A stretch of 15,388 nucleotides of DNA from an uncultured Caryophanales bacterium (GCA_946183335.1 CAMGZN010000016.1:1-15388); one strand, 5' to 3'; shown: positions 7,340 to 14,595, counted from the first letter of the stretch. Numbers and translations: made by a program. Notes: generated by a model from the letters alone, not told the origin.

Positions 7340-8875
7340 TTAATCTTCATCATCACCAATCGTGATTTTCTTCCATTCAACTTTCTTTTCTTTCACCTTT
7401 TTAGGTGGCTTTTTCTTGACTGGTTTTGGAACCTTAGGTTCTTCCTTTTTCACCAGCAATTCTTGGTTAACTTCATCAATATCCTTATGTTTTGTACGGG
7501 ATTTTGGCTTAATCATTTGTTTGAAGTTATCACCAAGCTTTTTGAATGTAAAAACTGATTGCACACCAAGGTTTGGATCGTATTGACGTTCGTTGAAAGT
7601 TGCGTACTGTAAAGTAACGTAATTCTTTCTGTTGGCTTGATGGAACTGATCTTTTGGAGACGCTCGATATAACGCCGTCACTAGACCAGCAACAACAATC
7701 ACAAAGATGAATGTTGTAAATCGCCAAACAATTTGAGCCGCAACAATCATCGCCTCGGAGTTGTAATAGTTTTTAAAGAAACTGGAGAAGAGGTATTCCG
7801 AAATACCAGCACCTCCAGGGATTGGAATAATACTTGTGAGTAGTTGCGTAAAACTACTTAAGAAAATACCTTGCATACAGGATTCAAAGGAGTTTGTGCC
7901 AACAGTTTGTACAACAATTTGTCCTCCTTCAACGGCTTTGATGGCTAAAGATCCATCTGGATTGAGTTTGAAGCCAAATCCATCAAGCGCAATACCGGTT
8001 AAGTAAGGAATGGAGAAGCGAAGCATCAAGATTAACGAGAACATAATAATCATCAGCAAAAAGATTGGAACGTTTGATAACAAACGTCGTAGTTCAATCT
8101 TAAAGTTCTCAACTTGAATTCTTAAAGATTCACGCTTTTCTTCAGGCTTCTTAAGAAGCCTAATCTTGGCCAAGAAGTCAATTCCGTGATTCAAAATTAA
8201 GTTATGGAAACGACGAGAATAACTCATCGTAATTAAACCGAAGATAATCAGGAAGTGAACCAAGAATCCGATAATAATAAGTGGTACGGATGAAACATGC
8301 CATCCAAAGATGTTGAGATCACCTACATCAATCAAAATAATCTTGTTCACGAATAAGCCAATAGCAGACAAGATAACAATTGATAACTCGTAAACAATAA
8401 ACGACATGACCATGATGGACGCCGCGTTAGAGGTCGCAACACCTTGTTTGTTCATCGTGTAGACTTCCATCACTTGTCCAGCGCTCTTGGAAGGTGAGAC
8501 AGAGGTATAGAACGCACCAATGTAGCTCGTAGCGATACCTTGGTATACCTTATACTTATGTGTGTACAGGCGCGAGAATAAAAAGATTGTTACCCCATCT
8601 AAAACATAACTAAACAAAACAATACCCATCATCAAGATAAGGTATCCAACGTTAACTTTGCCAATTGTTTTGGTAACAGCGTTAAAGTTATCCTTTAAGG
8701 ATAAAAAGAGAGCTAAACCAGTAAGAACCGTAATGATAAATAAGTAAATTAAAAACTTTGTTACACTACGTTTCTTTTTCGTAGGTTCTTGAGTCTTTGG
8801 TTCTTCATATGAAGAAAAGTCAGAGAGGTCCTCTTTAACTAAGCTTTCTTCTGTTTTTACCGCCATATCGCTCAT
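7340..8875 (-). CDS. Flippase-like membrane protein (LPG-synthase TM / UPF0104 family) with basic C-terminal tail
   Basis: A 511-residue multi-pass protein related to the membrane half of MprF (lysylphosphatidylglycerol synthase TM family), which moves lipids across the membrane in characterised members; the aminoacyl-transferase half is absent. Seen: a charged cytoplasmic N-terminus (1-38), membrane segments from about 39 to 403, the family motif PIPGGAGISEYL (351-362), and a soluble 108-residue tail. Residues 476-502 of the tail are almost only Lys, Pro, Glu and Val, and the end is acidic (GDDED). The substrate is unknown. No Shine-Dalgarno is visible before ATG 8875 or the in-frame ATG at 8866, and the probable promoter sits so close that the message may be nearly leaderless. 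First gene of an operon with yhaM and the calcium ATPase. Confidence 0.85.
   Translation of the reverse strand: MSDMAVKTEESLVKEDLSDFSSYEEPKTQEPTKKKRSVTKFLIYLFIITVLTGLALFLSLKDNFNAVTKTIGKVNVGYLILMMGIVLFSYVLDGVTIFLFSRLYTHKYKVYQGIATSYIGAFYTSVSPSKSAGQVMEVYTMNKQGVATSNAASIMVMSFIVYELSIVILSAIGLFVNKIILIDVGDLNIFGWHVSSVPLIIIGFLVHFLIIFGLITMSYSRRFHNLILNHGIDFLAKIRLLKKPEEKRESLRIQVENFKIELRRLLSNVPIFLLMIIMFSLILMLRFSIPYLTGIALDGFGFKLNPDGSLAIKAVEGGQIVVQTVGTNSFESCMQGIFLSSFTQLLTSIIPIPGGAGISEYLFSSFFKNYYNSEAMIVAAQIVWRFTTFIFVIVVAGLVTALYRASPKDQFHQANRKNYVTLQYATFNERQYDPNLGVQSVFTFKKLGDNFKQMIKPKSRTKHKDIDEVNQELLVKKEEPKVPKPVKKKPPKKVKEKKVEWKKITIGDDED
7452..7468. repeat. 17-bp repeat copy 1 (inside the flippase-like gene)
   Basis: ACCAGCAATTCTTGGTT, identical to copy 3 at 12471-12487. 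In this gene it encodes NQELLV. Confidence 0.5.
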
Positions 8876-8884
8876 TAACTAGTT

Positions 8885-8893
8885 ATTGTAGCA
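8885..8893 (-). promoter_or_regulatory. Extended -10 promoter of the flippase-yhaM-ATPase operon
   Basis: Minus-strand TGC plus TACAAT (8890-8885), an extended -10. A convincing -35 is lacking. Transcription would begin near 8878, only about three bases before the first ATG, implying a leaderless or nearly leaderless message. Confidence 0.55.
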
Positions 8894-8914
8894 TATCCTT
8901 CATAAACATACACA

Positions 8915-8952
8915 TACGAGAAAAAAGAAAATGGGAATTAAACTTCCCATTT
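8915..8952 (-). terminator. Intrinsic terminator of degV
   Basis: On the minus strand AAATGGGAA (8952-8944), six-base loop and TTCCCATTT (8937-8929) are followed by TCTTTTTTC. It begins three bases after the degV stop codon and separates degV from the next operon. Confidence 0.85.
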
Positions 8953-8954
8953 GC

Positions 8955-9842
8955 TTACTTTTTAAATTTTCGATTCTTTCCAACATAGAAGATTGCTAAT
9001 GCTCTTGGACCAATATGTGACCCAGTGATTAAATCATAATCATGAAGCTCAATATTAGTAATCCCAGCTTTTCTGATTTGATCAGCCAGTTTATTCGCAT
9101 CCTCTAGACAATTACAATGTGAAATCCAGACCGTTGAGGATTTGTCATCGATAAATTCGATGCATTGTTGTCCAAGACGTTGAATGGATTTCACCCGCCC
9201 AAGCACTTTAGATGACATCTCAATCTTTGATTCATAGTTTCCAAAGAGGAGAATTTTTAGAGAAATCAAGGACACAATCTTGGCGAGAATCGCATTCGCT
9301 CGTCCAGTCTTTAATAGATACTTAATTGTATCAACTGTGAACTCACTTCGAACTTTCCATTTAAAGTCCTCCATGAATTCAATAATTTCTTTTAGTGACT
9401 TGCCTTCTTTGGCTAATTCAAATGCTTTAATTGCTTGTAAACCTTCGCCAAATCCAGCGGTCGCAGTATCAAAAACATAAACAACTTCTTTGCCTTGTTC
9501 TTCGTTCACCATGTCTCGAGCAATACAAGCGGCTTGGTAGGTTCCAGAAATGCCTTTCGCCATGGTTAAGCAAAAGATTTCATTTCCAGCCTTCACATCG
9601 TCTTGGAAAGCTTCATAATAGTCGCCTGAATTAACAAGACTTGTTTGAACTTTTTTGCCTTCCTCTAAGTCCTTATAGAACTGTTTAGAAAAGGAGGCAA
9701 AATCGATACTTTCGTCAGGCCAAATATATTCTTTATCCTCGATTCTTAGATGCATTTTCAGCAAGTGAATATCGAGGCCTTTTTCTTTGAGCAATTGTGG
9801 GTACAAATTAGACGCCACATCGACATATATTTTTACACTCAT
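8955..9842 (-). CDS. DegV-family fatty-acid-binding protein (FakB-like)
   Basis: A 295-residue cytoplasmic protein, normal length for the DegV family. Members bind a fatty acid and, as FakB, present it to the kinase FakA for phosphorylation and phospholipid synthesis. Seen: N-terminal strand KIYVDVASNL, QTSLVNSGDYYEAF (66-79), the fatty-acid carboxylate motif ISGTYQAA (98-105), a TATAG loop, LKTGR (177-181) and the C-terminal GSHIGPRALAIFYVG (274-288), where most relatives have TGPGALG; the common Lys-Pro after the central hinge is Lys-Ile here. The start is set by GAGGTG eight bases or less upstream. No FakA gene is in the window. Single gene with its own terminator; I could not find a convincing promoter in the 63 bases upstream. 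Confidence 0.92.
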   Translation of the reverse strand: MSVKIYVDVASNLYPQLLKEKGLDIHLLKMHLRIEDKEYIWPDESIDFASFSKQFYKDLEEGKKVQTSLVNSGDYYEAFQDDVKAGNEIFCLTMAKGISGTYQAACIARDMVNEEQGKEVVYVFDTATAGFGEGLQAIKAFELAKEGKSLKEIIEFMEDFKWKVRSEFTVDTIKYLLKTGRANAILAKIVSLISLKILLFGNYESKIEMSSKVLGRVKSIQRLGQQCIEFIDDKSSTVWISHCNCLEDANKLADQIRKAGITNIELHDYDLITGSHIGPRALAIFYVGKNRKFKK

Positions 9843-9881
9843 TTTTACACCTCATAAGTAACATCAAAAAGATGCAAAATT

Positions 9882-9898
9882 ACCAGCAATTCCTGGTT
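9882..9898. repeat. 17-bp repeat copy 2 (intergenic), hairpin-forming
   Basis: ACCAGCAATTCCTGGTT, differing by one base from the copies at 7452-7468 and 12471-12487. Here the arms ACCAG and CTGGT pair perfectly around CAATTC, and weaker outer arms GCAAAAT (9874-9880) and ATTTTTGC (9908-9915) surround it. It lies between the permease-fusion gene and degV and could act as a weak terminator for the former, as T-rich stretches follow on the minus strand. Confidence 0.5.
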
Positions 9899-9905
9899 AA
9901 ATATG

Positions 9906-12509
9906 TTATTTTTGCGGATAATTTTTGTAACTTGGATCAAGGATGCAAAGTTCACTAAAATTATCGATTTCTGTTACATCAGATTTTGGGCAATCACGAA
10001 CCTCAATTTTGAAGTCTTTTTTACAGACAGTAAGTGGGACATTATCCCAGTATTTTTCCTTACCGCCACGTGAGTTAAATACTTTGACAATATCTTCACG
10101 TAATTTCTTGGAATCTTCTTCGTTCCAATATGAGATTCCGATCATGTGCCAGCAGTTTTCTCCACCGATGGCAACATGCTTAATGTAGTTACCTTTTTTG
10201 AAGAAACACCAGTCATCTGTTTCACTAACATACGCTCCAAGATAATTGGATGTGTATTGATACTTAGTAATGACTTTTGGATTAGAAATTACTAAGTCTG
10301 CTTCACAGATGTAGCAACGATCAATAATGTCTCTGGCGTAGTAAATCGAAGAGATATTGTTGGATTCGTTATAGATTGGGTTCTCAATAAACTTGAGTGT
10401 CGGATATTTCTTGAGAAGTTCTTTAAATTGTTCCTTCTTATAACCAACGACAATTGTAATATTGGTAATGTCTTGGGCAACTAATGCATCAAGAAGTGTA
10501 TCAATAATACGAACTCCATTAACCTTGACTAGTGGTTTTGGAGTGTCTAAAGTAACAGGAACCATTCTGGATCCAAATCCAGCCGCAATAATAATGGCTT
10601 TTCTAACTTTATAAGGCTCAAGTAGTTTGAATCCTTTTTCTGTTAGTTCCATTTTACGGTTTTGATGAATGACAATCACATCTTCATCAACAAATTGATT
10701 AATCAACTTGTTTGTGGTTCCTAAACTGAGTGTGACAGCGTCAGCAATCTGACGTTGTGTTAACACAGAGTTGTTGTGCTCAGATAAATATTCGAGCACA
10801 TTAAATTCAAAGCGAGTAAGAGACATACGTTCTTCCACCTTTCTGCGACGAGCTTTTGAAATAATGTCGCTAACTGAATCAAACACGATTTTAGCCGTGA
10901 TATTAATAATTAAAATGAATGATGAGATAACTGATTCCATAGCCCAGTTCTCAAGTGGCTCATAATGCGTAATCGCCACTGCTAAAGGCATTAACTTAGT
11001 TGTTGTAGCTAAGAAACTGACCGCAGAAATCGTGATCATCGAGTTAATAAAGAAGTATGAGAACATTTGTAAAATCGTTCCCATACTATTTGGAATTATG
11101 ACTTTAAAGAATAAAGAAACGTGTCCGATGCCTAAGGTATCCGCGACTGTTTCATAGTCACGATTAATCTTTCCAAAGGCGTTTTTAGACATTAAGTATG
11201 GAGAAGAGAAGTAGTGAATAATATTCACCACCACCAAAATGATGATTGTTCCATAGAAGAAACCTTTGGTAGATTTGAATAAGAACACGTAGCCTAAACC
11301 AAGGACAAGTCCTGGCACGGCAAGTGTCGCAATAGAGAATAAATGAAGAGGTTTTCCGAGCTTACCTTTGCAACGTGTTGAGACGTAGCCAATGATGTAA
11401 GCGAGGATTGTACCAATTACACCAACAAGTAGAGAAATCACCAGCGAATTACGGATATATGTTGGAATTGGGAAACTTGATTTGCCTGAAAAAGCAAGTT
11501 CATAGTTGGCTAAACTGAAGGACTTATTAAGTGGAAAATCCTTCATAAATGAGATGGATATAAACGTAATCGTTGGAGTGAGTAAAACTAGCGAGATTAA
11601 GATAACGACGAATAAAGAAATAGCGTTAAATAACTTGGTCGGTTTAATTGTTTCTTGTCGAGCAACACCTTCACCGCTATCTTTAATCATTAAATCGGAA
11701 ACGAACGCGATAATGGCTGGAACTAAAAGAAGTAAAGCAATAACCGCTCCACGTCCATAACCAGTCATTGTTCCAGCTTTAGCTTCTTCATATAAGAACA
11801 TTGGTAAGGTATCAACATTACCAGCGACTTCCATTGGTAGACCATAATCAGCAATGATTAATGTGAAAGCGGCAAAGAAACTCGAGATTAACGCGCGTCT
11901 AAGATAAGGAATAGTAATAAAGATAAAGCTTCTAAATCTTCCTGCTCCTAGAGTATTTGAAGCATCATAAATGCTTCTATCTTCATAAAGAAGAGCATCA
12001 TAAATTAACAAGAAAGAAATTGGGAAGGAGAAGACAACTGATCCAAAAATAAGATCAAAAAAGCCTGATCCATCCATGTTTCCTCCAAAGATGGAATTCA
12101 CAAATCCAGACGGACTAAATAAGAACTTGGTTCCAAGTCCGATGGATAATGTTGGAATTAACATTGGAAGAGTGAGTAATAAGACTAACCACTTCTTTCC
12201 TTTAATTCTTGAACGAGACAAGAAATAGGCGGCAATCGTAGCAAGAATTGTTGCTAAAACTGCACCAACAAGTGAATAGATTAATGAGTTTAAAATTGAT
12301 GGTCCTAACTTTGGATTAGAGAAGACATATTCAAACGATTTTCCATCCGCTTTAGTGAGCAAAACAATTAATGGAAGGAATAAGAAAACAAACAGGAAAA
12401 CCATCAACGCAAGTTGAATATAGAATGATGGTTTTATTCCTTTGAAAAAGCTAGCGATTCGTGAAAAACCACCAGCAATTCTTGGTTCGTTTGTCTTTTC
12501 TTTCTTCAT
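9906..12509 (-). CDS. ABC importer permease fused to winged helix and LicC/PntC-like nucleotidyltransferase
   Basis: An 867-residue three-part protein. Residues 1-561 are a double permease of the FbpB/PhnU-PhnV type: about twelve membrane segments and two EAA loops that contact the ATPase, DASNTLGAGRFRSF (182-195) and DYETVADTLGIG (451-462). Residues 562-632 are a MarR-like winged helix (LTQRQIADAVTLSLGTTNKL). Residues 635-867 are a nucleotidyltransferase: AAGFGSRM (642-649), PKPLVKV (657-663), NPIYNESNNISS, the metal-site EAD (736-738), DDWCFF, GISYW, YWD and a final TEIDNFSEL, resembling cytidylyltransferases that activate phosphocholine (LicC) or phosphonates (PntC). No kinase domain is present. 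It starts three bases after the ATPase stop, without a Shine-Dalgarno, so translation is probably coupled. The C-terminus is predicted cytoplasmic. No stop codon interrupts the junction. Domain calls are firm; substrate is inference. Confidence 0.9.
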   Translation of the reverse strand: MKKEKTNEPRIAGGFSRIASFFKGIKPSFYIQLALMVFLFVFLFLPLIVLLTKADGKSFEYVFSNPKLGPSILNSLIYSLVGAVLATILATIAAYFLSRSRIKGKKWLVLLLTLPMLIPTLSIGLGTKFLFSPSGFVNSIFGGNMDGSGFFDLIFGSVVFSFPISFLLIYDALLYEDRSIYDASNTLGAGRFRSFIFITIPYLRRALISSFFAAFTLIIADYGLPMEVAGNVDTLPMFLYEEAKAGTMTGYGRGAVIALLLLVPAIIAFVSDLMIKDSGEGVARQETIKPTKLFNAISLFVVILISLVLLTPTITFISISFMKDFPLNKSFSLANYELAFSGKSSFPIPTYIRNSLVISLLVGVIGTILAYIIGYVSTRCKGKLGKPLHLFSIATLAVPGLVLGLGYVFLFKSTKGFFYGTIIILVVVNIIHYFSSPYLMSKNAFGKINRDYETVADTLGIGHVSLFFKVIIPNSMGTILQMFSYFFINSMITISAVSFLATTTKLMPLAVAITHYEPLENWAMESVISSFILIINITAKIVFDSVSDIISKARRRKVEERMSLTRFEFNVLEYLSEHNNSVLTQRQIADAVTLSLGTTNKLINQFVDEDVIVIHQNRKMELTEKGFKLLEPYKVRKAIIIAAGFGSRMVPVTLDTPKPLVKVNGVRIIDTLLDALVAQDITNITIVVGYKKEQFKELLKKYPTLKFIENPIYNESNNISSIYYARDIIDRCYICEADLVISNPKVITKYQYTSNYLGAYVSETDDWCFFKKGNYIKHVAIGGENCWHMIGISYWNEEDSKKLREDIVKVFNSRGGKEKYWDNVPLTVCKKDFKIEVRDCPKSDVTEIDNFSELCILDPSYKNYPQK
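10824..10842 (-). promoter_or_regulatory. Internal ribosome site and ATG at the permease/transferase junction
   Basis: On the minus strand AAAGGTGG (10842-10835) stands eight bases before an in-frame ATG (10826-10824) at codon 562, exactly where the winged helix begins. Starting there would give a free 306-residue winged helix-nucleotidyltransferase. It is a better ribosome site than the one at the real start of the permease, and looks like the start of a formerly separate gene. Confidence 0.6.
12471..12487. repeat. 17-bp repeat copy 3 (5' end of the permease gene)
   Basis: ACCAGCAATTCTTGGTT, identical to copy 1. It is about 22 bases inside the permease gene and read in another frame (NEPRIAG), so the match is at DNA rather than protein level. 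Confidence 0.5.
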
Positions 12510-12512
12510 TTT

Positions 12513-13265
12513 TTATTTTGTGGAATCGATGATTGCTTGAGCCTTTTCATCGAGGTGTTTGATGATGAATTTTTTGACAAAATCATCAGCAGGATGTTTG
12601 TAAATGTTGTTTGGTGTATCAAACTGCGCGATGTGGTTATCATTCATCACGATAATGCGGTTTGACATTGAGAAAGCTTCCTCTTGATCGTGGGTAACAT
12701 AAATCATTGTCTTATTGAGTCGTTTTTGAAGTTCTTTTAACTCTTTTCTTAATGACATACGAATGTCGGCATCAAGAGCAGCCATTGGTTCATCAAATAA
12801 AATGATGTCTGGGTTCATTACAAGTGTACGCGCAATCGCCACACGTTGTTGTTGACCGCCAGAAAGTTTTGTTGGTTTCTTATCAGCGAATTCGCTTAAA
12901 CCAACAATGTTTAAAGTTTCTTCAACACGTTTTTGAATTTCTTCTTTAGAAACGTGATGGGCTTTTAATGGATAAGCCACATTAGAAAATACGGACATGT
13001 TTGGGAAAAGGGCGTAGTTTTGGAAAACTAATCCCATGCCTCTTTCACTTGGCTTCTTTAAGGTGATATTCTCGTTGTCCTTAAGGACCATTCCGCTATC
13101 AGCCTTTTCAATACCAACAAGAATCTTGAGTAATGTGGTTTTACCACATCCAGAGGCACCTAAAATAGAAACAAATTCGCCCTCTTTGACATCAAAGGAG
13201 ATGTCTTCGAGAACGATTTGTCCGTTATATTTCTTATTAATGTTTTGAACAGATAACTTACTCAT
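12513..13265 (-). CDS. ABC importer ATP-binding protein (FbpC/PhnT-like)
   Basis: A 250-residue ATPase that powers the importer from the cytoplasmic face. Seen: Walker A GASGCGKT (36-43), Q-loop Gln82 in LVFQNYALFPNMSV, signature LSGGQQQ (134-140), Walker B IILFDEP (154-160), D-loop AALDAD and switch His192 in YVTHDQEEA. The motif string is that of the iron, spermidine/putrescine and 2-aminoethylphosphonate importer class. It is shorter than many relatives (about 350), lacking the C-terminal TOBE regulatory domain, so inducer-exclusion type control is unlikely. ATG 13265 lies two bases after the binding-protein stop codon; an in-frame TTG at 13280 inside that gene is less likely. Ribosome binding there is weak (TTGGAAAA), again pointing to coupling along the operon. 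Confidence 0.93.
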   Translation of the reverse strand: MSKLSVQNINKKYNGQIVLEDISFDVKEGEFVSILGASGCGKTTLLKILVGIEKADSGMVLKDNENITLKKPSERGMGLVFQNYALFPNMSVFSNVAYPLKAHHVSKEEIQKRVEETLNIVGLSEFADKKPTKLSGGQQQRVAIARTLVMNPDIILFDEPMAALDADIRMSLRKELKELQKRLNKTMIYVTHDQEEAFSMSNRIIVMNDNHIAQFDTPNNIYKHPADDFVKKFIIKHLDEKAQAIIDSTK

Positions 13266-13267
13266 CG

Positions 13268-14317
13268 TTAGATTTTCCAAGCATCAAGAAGTTCTTGTTT
13301 ATAAGCTGGATCAAGAAGATTCTTCATATTTGTGTAATCAACACTGTAATCAGAAGGAGACTTCCAGTTTGGAACAGTAACTGCTTTAGCCTTATCTGCT
13401 TTATAGATTGTTTCTGGAACGATTTGACAGTTGTCTAAATAATTCACATAAGAGAAGAAGTAATCATAAACTTCTTTAACACCTTCCTTCTCCTGTTTTC
13501 CATTGATCATTCCCATGGTATACAAAGTATATGGGGAACCTTCAGCAAAGTATGTGATACCAATGTCATCATTCTTATTTGCATATTCAACGGCTTGGAA
13601 GTGCATTCCTAAACCAACCGCGATTTCCTTGGAGTTAACTCCTTTGACTGGACCAGAACCAGAGGAAGAGAATTCTTTAATGGAACTATTCTTTAAATTA
13701 TTAAAGTAGGTCACAGCAGCATCTTTTCCGTAAACGGAAGCATAACCATTATAGAAGTAGTAACCAGTACCACTGCTCTTTGGGTTAGGCATCATCACGG
13801 ATTTAGCTGGTAAAGATTTTAAATCTTCATAAGAAGTTGGAACTTCCTTATGGAGTTCTGCAAGTTTACTCTTGGAGTAGACAATGCATCCAGCTTCTTT
13901 ATCTTGGATGTGATATTTCTTGTGTCCGATGTGTTTTCCACCACTAGCAAGATCAACATCGTGTTGGTACTCTAAAACTTCATCAACATAGTTAGAAGTA
14001 TCATAATCACTTAAATCAGCGAATAAGTCAGCGTTTTGAGAAAGCAGGATTTCTGCGTTGGTAATTTCAATACCGACGAAGATATCAGCTTCGGTATCAA
14101 CGCCGTTAGCTTGGAATTCCGCCATCAGAGCACCAGTATCTTTATAAACAATTTCGATTTTCTTGTCTGGGAACTTCTTATTGAGTTCTTCATTCCATAA
14201 CTCAATACGATTTGGTTCATGAGCAGTAAAGATATAAATAGTATCATCCTTAGAGCAGCTAGGAAGGCCAGAACCAGCTAAAACAAGAAGAGGAATTAGT
14301 TTAGTAATTTTGTTCAT
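13268..14317 (-). CDS. ABC importer substrate-binding lipoprotein (FbpA/PhnS-like)
   Basis: A 349-residue lipoprotein that captures the ligand outside the membrane. Seen: basic N-terminus, hydrophobic stretch and lipobox LPSC with Cys21; then the two-lobed fold of the family-1 binding proteins for iron and phosphonates: ADIFVGIE (77-84), NPKSSGTGY (178-186), SGSGPVKGV (219-227), GLGMHFQAVEY and EGSPYTLYTMG (259-269). The Tyr-Tyr pair with iron-coordinating neighbours typical of FbpA is not evident near the expected place, whereas the Ser/Thr/Gly-rich loops suit a phosphate or phosphonate group; this is inference. The start follows a strong AGGAGGT seven bases upstream. First gene of the operon, with its own promoter, followed by the ATPase (two-base gap) and the permease fusion (three-base gap). 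Confidence 0.92.
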   Translation of the reverse strand: MNKITKLIPLLVLAGSGLPSCSKDDTIYIFTAHEPNRIELWNEELNKKFPDKKIEIVYKDTGALMAEFQANGVDTEADIFVGIEITNAEILLSQNADLFADLSDYDTSNYVDEVLEYQHDVDLASGGKHIGHKKYHIQDKEAGCIVYSKSKLAELHKEVPTSYEDLKSLPAKSVMMPNPKSSGTGYYFYNGYASVYGKDAAVTYFNNLKNSSIKEFSSSGSGPVKGVNSKEIAVGLGMHFQAVEYANKNDDIGITYFAEGSPYTLYTMGMINGKQEKEGVKEVYDYFFSYVNYLDNCQIVPETIYKADKAKAVTVPNWKSPSDYSVDYTNMKNLLDPAYKQELLDAWKI

Positions 14318-14334
14318 TTTGTGAACCTCCTATC

Positions 14335-14346
14335 GTTCAACTGAAC
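14335..14346. promoter_or_regulatory. 12-bp dyad at the importer transcription start
   Basis: GTTCA and TGAAC arms with a two-base centre, located at the predicted start point of the importer message (5-15 bases after its -10). A regulator bound here would block initiation. Confidence 0.4.
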
Positions 14347-14349
14347 ATT

Positions 14350-14377
14350 ATTATATATAGAAAAATGAACATGTAAA
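14350..14377 (-). promoter_or_regulatory. Promoter of the ABC importer operon
   Basis: On the minus strand: -35 TTTACA (14377-14372), 16-base spacer, perfect -10 TATAAT (14355-14350). The binding-protein start codon is 32 bases further with a strong ribosome site. Confidence 0.75.
14365..14373. repeat. ATGAACATG motif within the importer promoter
   Basis: ATGAACATG overlaps the spacer and -35 of the importer promoter. Its exact reverse complement CATGTTCAT occurs at 14664-14672 in front of the divergent symporter gene, and a shorter TGAACAT is at 14342-14348. Confidence 0.4.
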
Positions 14378-14399
14378 GAAAGAAATATTTATATTTCCA

Positions 14400-14422
14400 G
14401 TTGTCTACAATTTGTGGACAAC
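14400..14422. promoter_or_regulatory. 23-bp near-perfect palindrome, operator candidate
   Basis: Arms GTTGTCTACAA (14400-14410) and TTGTGGACAAC (14412-14422) are complementary except for one T/G pair, around a single central base. It lies 22 bases upstream of the importer -35. The length and symmetry fit a dimeric regulator's site. Each arm also resembles a DnaA box (TTGTCCACA against TTATCCACA), but nothing else suggests an origin. Confidence 0.6.
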
Positions 14423-14507
14423 TTACTTTTTTTGTTTTGTCGTAATTAATTCCGAGCAATAAGCAAAAATGACAAAAGCAAAATGAAGAAGTATACCAAA
14501 ATGAATA

Positions 14508-14518
14508 AAAGTTAGTCA
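14508..14518. repeat. Direct repeat AAAGTTAGTCA, copy 1
   Basis: AAAGTTAGTCA here and at 14596-14606, 88 bases apart, on either side of the symporter promoter. This copy is part of a small dyad GTTA-GTCA-TAAC. Confidence 0.45.
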
Positions 14519-14533
14519 TAACAAACAAATAGT

Positions 14534-14562
14534 TTGATAATTTTCTCGCATACACGTATATT
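14534..14562 (+). promoter_or_regulatory. Promoter of the symporter gene
   Basis: -35 TTGATA (14534-14539), 17-base spacer, -10 TATATT (14557-14562), each five of six to consensus. Transcription would begin near 14569, leaving a leader of about 127 bases. Confidence 0.7.
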
Positions 14563-14595
14563 AATAAGCAGATAAAGAAATTATTTTTCTTATCG

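Noticed and set aside
10292..10480. 62-codon minus-strand frame inside the nucleotidyltransferase region
   Set aside because: Shifted frame within conserved enzyme motifs; not evidence for a frameshift since the main frame is intact.
14400..14422. Two inverted DnaA-box-like sequences suggesting an origin
   Set aside because: They are the two arms of one palindrome; there is no dnaA or dnaN, no box cluster and no unwinding region.
14337..14555. 72-codon minus-strand open frame in the divergent intergenic region
   Set aside because: GTG start without a ribosome site, very rich in Phe, Tyr and Cys as expected from AT-rich noncoding DNA, and it runs through the palindrome and the importer promoter.
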